A stretch of DNA of 38,475 nt from positions 1 through 38,475 of the forward strand of contig NZ_QPJM01000027.1 in assembly GCF_003337575.1 (NCBI RefSeq), in the 5' to 3' direction. The notes under the pieces were generated by a model that saw nothing but the letters and a program-made list of their open reading frames with translations, did not search any database and was not told the origin of the DNA. Shown here piece after piece: positions 36,325 through 38,475 of the stretch; position 1 is the first letter of the stretch; each line of letters starts with the position of its first letter. The stretch is from Phyllobacterium bourgognense. GTDB taxonomy: Bacteria > Pseudomonadota > Alphaproteobacteria > Rhizobiales > Rhizobiaceae. The translations under genes and the position numbers were made by a program.

Positions 36325-37298
36325 CCCGGCAAAGACTCATATCCATGCTTGGCAGTTACGGCGTCGTTCTGGCGCTGCTGCTGCTCGTCCTCTTCGGATG
36401 GGCGCGCTACGATTATTTTCTCGGCTTTTTCAACATCACCAGCGTTCTGCGTTACAATTCGATGTTTGCGCTCGTGGCTCTCGGCATGTGCTTCGTCATC
36501 ATGACCGGCGGTATTGATCTGTCTGTCGGCTCGACTGCTGCGCTCGGCAGCGTCGTCGCGGCGCTTGCCAGTCCGCAAGGCGCTTTGGTTGGCCTTGGAG
36601 CCGGGGTCGGCGCCGGGCTCTGCGTCGGCCTGATCAATGCGATTCTCGTCACACGATTGAAGATCATGCCATTCGTTGCGACCCTTGCAATGATGCTGGC
36701 GGCAAGCGGTACCGCGCTTCTCCTCGCCGACAACCAGTCCGTATCGGTATCCTATGAAAGCGGGTTCACGTCGATCGGCCAGGACAATTTTCTCGGCTTT
36801 CCCATACCCGCCTGGATTGCGATCGTTGCCTATGTGGTCGGCTGGATTGTTCTGAATTTCACCAGTACGGGCCGTGGGGTGCTCGCCGTCGGCGGCAACG
36901 AAGATGCAACGCGACTGATGGGCCTCCCCGCCGACCGCATCAAGTTTCTCGTCTATTTTGCCAGCGGCGGCCTTGCCGGGCTCGCCGGTGTAATCCTCGC
37001 TTCGCAGTTTGGAGCGGGGCAGCCGATCGAGGGTGTCGGCTGGGAACTCTTCGCCATAGCCGCAGTCGTCGTCGGTGGAACCCTGCTGACCGGCGGGGTC
37101 GGTTCTGTCGGGGCCACGCTTGCGGGCGTGCTGCTGCTTGGCATCCTCTTTAATGTTTTAAACTTCGAAAACGGCAAGGGCTGGATCTCGCTCTCCGCCT
37201 ACTGGCAATCGGTCATACGCGGCCTATTCCTGCTGGTCGTCGTGATCTTGCAGGCGAAACTTTCCTCGCGCGGCAGCGTCGCTGTCAGGGATTATTGA
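36321..37298 (+). CDS. yjfF: Sugar ABC transporter permease (YjfF-like)
   Basis: The second channel subunit, 325 residues. Motifs are FVIMTGGIDLSVGSTAALGSVVAAL, RLKIMPFVATLAMMLAASGTALLL, AVGGNEDATRLMGLPADR and VVVGGTLLTGGVGSVGATLAGVLLLG. The start ATG at 36321 (ATGA overlap with ytfT) is preferred over the longer frame. It ends at a TGATG junction with galM. Confidence 0.9.
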   Translation: MTRQRLISMLGSYGVVLALLLLVLFGWARYDYFLGFFNITSVLRYNSMFALVALGMCFVIMTGGIDLSVGSTAALGSVVAALASPQGALVGLGAGVGAGLCVGLINAILVTRLKIMPFVATLAMMLAASGTALLLADNQSVSVSYESGFTSIGQDNFLGFPIPAWIAIVAYVVGWIVLNFTSTGRGVLAVGGNEDATRLMGLPADRIKFLVYFASGGLAGLAGVILASQFGAGQPIEGVGWELFAIAAVVVGGTLLTGGVGSVGATLAGVLLLGILFNVLNFENGKGWISLSAYWQSVIRGLFLLVVVILQAKLSSRGSVAVRDY

Positions 37299-38314
37299 TG
37301 CGTGACAATGCGCAACCAGAGCTATTCGGTACGTTTCAAGGCGAACCGGTATTCCAGGTAACGATCCGCTCGCCTGCCGGGGCCGTTGCCAGAATTTTGA
37401 ACTGGGGTGCCGTCATCAGGGATCTGCAAATTCCCTTGAGCGATGGAATCCTGCAGCGCGTGGTTCTTGGTTTCGATGGCTTTGACGACTACCCGGCCCT
37501 TTCACCTTATTTCGGCGCACTTGTCGGCCGTTACGCCAACCGTATTGCCGGCGGGCGTTTCCTGCTTGATGGAAAGATCGTTCAACTCGACCTTAATGAA
37601 CATGGCATCCAGACCTTGCATGGAGGCAGCGGCGGGGTTTCTCAGCGCCTGTGGACCATTGCCGGCTGGAGTCAGTCTTCTGTAACCCTTTCAATCAATC
37701 TGCCCGATGGCGATCAGGGCTTTCCCGGCAACATGGATGTGCACTGCACCTATAGCCTCGATGACCTCACGCTTTGCGTCGAAGTTGAAGCGGTCACCGA
37801 TGCGCCAACCGTCGCCAATTTTGCCCAGCATTCCTATTTCAATCTCGATGGCTCCAGCGATATTCGCGACCATCGGCTGCGGATCCTCGCCGATGCCTAC
37901 ACGCCCGTTGACGAGAGCCTCATTCCCACGGGTGAAATCACCGGGATTGATGAGACGGCCTATGATTTTCGCCTGCCCCGCCGCATCGGTACGAGCGGCT
38001 CAACCCTCTACGATCATAATTTCGTCCTGAGTGAGCCAATAAGCGATGGTATGCGTTTTGCAGCTTCGCTCGTGGCGGGTAATGGCCTTGCCATGCAGGT
38101 GCACACGAGCGAGCCGGGTCTGCAATTCTACGATGGAGCGAAGATACCTAGCGTCATCGGTCTTGGCGGCACACATTATGGCCCGCATGCCGGCCTCTGC
38201 CTGGAAGCACAGCATTTCCCCGACAGTCCGAACCAGCCGCAGTTTCCGGGCACGATCCTTCGCCCCGGCGAGACCTATCGCCAGCGTACGGAATTCCGCT
38301 TCCATAACGTCTAG
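37298..38314 (+). CDS. galM: Aldose 1-epimerase (galactose mutarotase)
   Basis: Interconverts alpha and beta anomers of aldohexoses, matching sugar imported by the adjacent transporter to cytoplasmic enzymes. The 338-residue protein has the GalM residues: the general-acid His in NFAQHSYFNLDG, an upstream His in LNEHGIQTLHGG, and the general-base Glu in LCLEAQHFPDSPNQPQFP. The ATG overlaps the yjfF stop by one base, making it the last gene of the operon. It is a second mutarotase in the window alongside RhaM, one per sugar locus. Confidence 0.93.
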   Translation: MRDNAQPELFGTFQGEPVFQVTIRSPAGAVARILNWGAVIRDLQIPLSDGILQRVVLGFDGFDDYPALSPYFGALVGRYANRIAGGRFLLDGKIVQLDLNEHGIQTLHGGSGGVSQRLWTIAGWSQSSVTLSINLPDGDQGFPGNMDVHCTYSLDDLTLCVEVEAVTDAPTVANFAQHSYFNLDGSSDIRDHRLRILADAYTPVDESLIPTGEITGIDETAYDFRLPRRIGTSGSTLYDHNFVLSEPISDGMRFAASLVAGNGLAMQVHTSEPGLQFYDGAKIPSVIGLGGTHYGPHAGLCLEAQHFPDSPNQPQFPGTILRPGETYRQRTEFRFHNV

Positions 38315-38335
38315 AGCGGAGAATATCCACTCTAG
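38311..38335 (+). other. Hairpin at the end of galM
   Basis: CTAGAGCGGA (38311-38320) pairs with TCCACTCTAG (38326-38335), nine of ten by Watson-Crick and one G-T, loop GAATA. It overlaps the galM stop codon. No T-run follows, so it is a weak terminator at best. Confidence 0.4.
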
Positions 38336-38390
38336 CTTGCCAATCACAATTTCCCGCCCTATGCCGGTCTGCAGCAAAGTGGAGGCATTG

Positions 38391-38475
38391 ATGGCTACGA
38401 ATGTTGCATTGACGGGATTGGCGCGGGATATGCAGGCGCGGGCGGATACGGGCCGACCGATCCGCATCGGCCTGA
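38391..38475 (+). CDS. N-terminus of an unknown protein, possibly an NAD(P)-dependent oxidoreductase (cut by window edge)
   Basis: An ATG at 38391 with GGAGG six bases upstream opens a frame that runs off the window after 28 codons (MATNVALTGLARDMQARAD, then GRPIRIGL). The ending PIRIGL looks like the first beta-strand of a Rossmann fold, as in Gfo/Idh/MocA or homoserine-dehydrogenase-like oxidoreductases. This is a guess from few residues. It lies 76 bp after galM on the same strand and may belong to the same sugar locus. Confidence 0.55.
   Translation, partial: MATNVALTGLARDMQARADTGRPIRIGL

Overview
The window looks like part of an alphaproteobacterial genome, most likely Hyphomicrobiales (a Rhizobium/Phyllobacterium/Ochrobactrum-type organism). 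The evidence is the rhizobial-type L-rhamnose locus (rhaD-rhaI divergent from rhaR-rhaS-T-P-Q-M-K), the sigma54-dependent dctA divergent from dctBD, and an amidohydrolase of the type often mislabelled dihydroorotase in Agrobacterium and Ochrobactrum. The genus is not certain. Almost everything after about 4.2 kb serves nutrient uptake and catabolism.

Layout. (1) Positions 1-4.2 kb are a loosely packed, partly decayed accessory stretch. It holds the C-terminal end of an unknown gene, a frameshifted CusF-like copper-binding gene with its terminator, a solitary AAA/DUF4143 ATPase, an L,D-transpeptidase whose reading frame is broken just after the catalytic motif, a Tat-exported cupin without metal-binding histidines, and about 740 bp with no convincing gene. 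(2) kbl-tdh (4.2-6.5 kb) convert threonine to glycine and acetyl-CoA. (3) 6.5-15.7 kb is a catabolic cluster of unknown substrate. It comprises a fused dipeptide-type ABC ATPase, a SelA/DgaE-like PLP enzyme, an IclR regulator, a RidA-family protein, a cog3964-type amidohydrolase, two Dpp-type permeases and a family-5 binding protein. A 27-bp element, 21/27 identical, occurs in both control regions and is a candidate IclR operator. (4) 15.8-26.6 kb is a complete L-rhamnose uptake and breakdown locus. The rhaD-rhaR intergenic region carries a symmetric inverted repeat that includes the -35 boxes of two mirror-image promoters. (5) 26.6-31.4 kb is C4-dicarboxylate uptake: dctA with a textbook sigma54 promoter and two tandem palindromes that fit DctD sites, and dctBD. 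(6) 31.4-38.3 kb is a sugar ABC system of the YtfQRT-YjfF (galactofuranose-like) type with a LacI regulator and an aldose 1-epimerase. The window ends in the first codons of another gene.

How the genes work together. Rhamnose enters through RhaSTPQ, is interconverted between anomers by RhaM, isomerised by RhaI, phosphorylated by RhaK and split by RhaD. C4-dicarboxylates sensed by DctB activate DctD and hence dctA. The region 6.5-15.7 kb is the best candidate for an undescribed pathway: import, hydrolysis of an acylated compound, PLP-dependent elimination, and clearance of the enamine or imine by RidA. All three ABC loci have a hairpin directly after the binding-protein gene, which would favour high binding-protein expression. 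No tRNA, rRNA, CRISPR array, insertion sequence or prophage was recognised.
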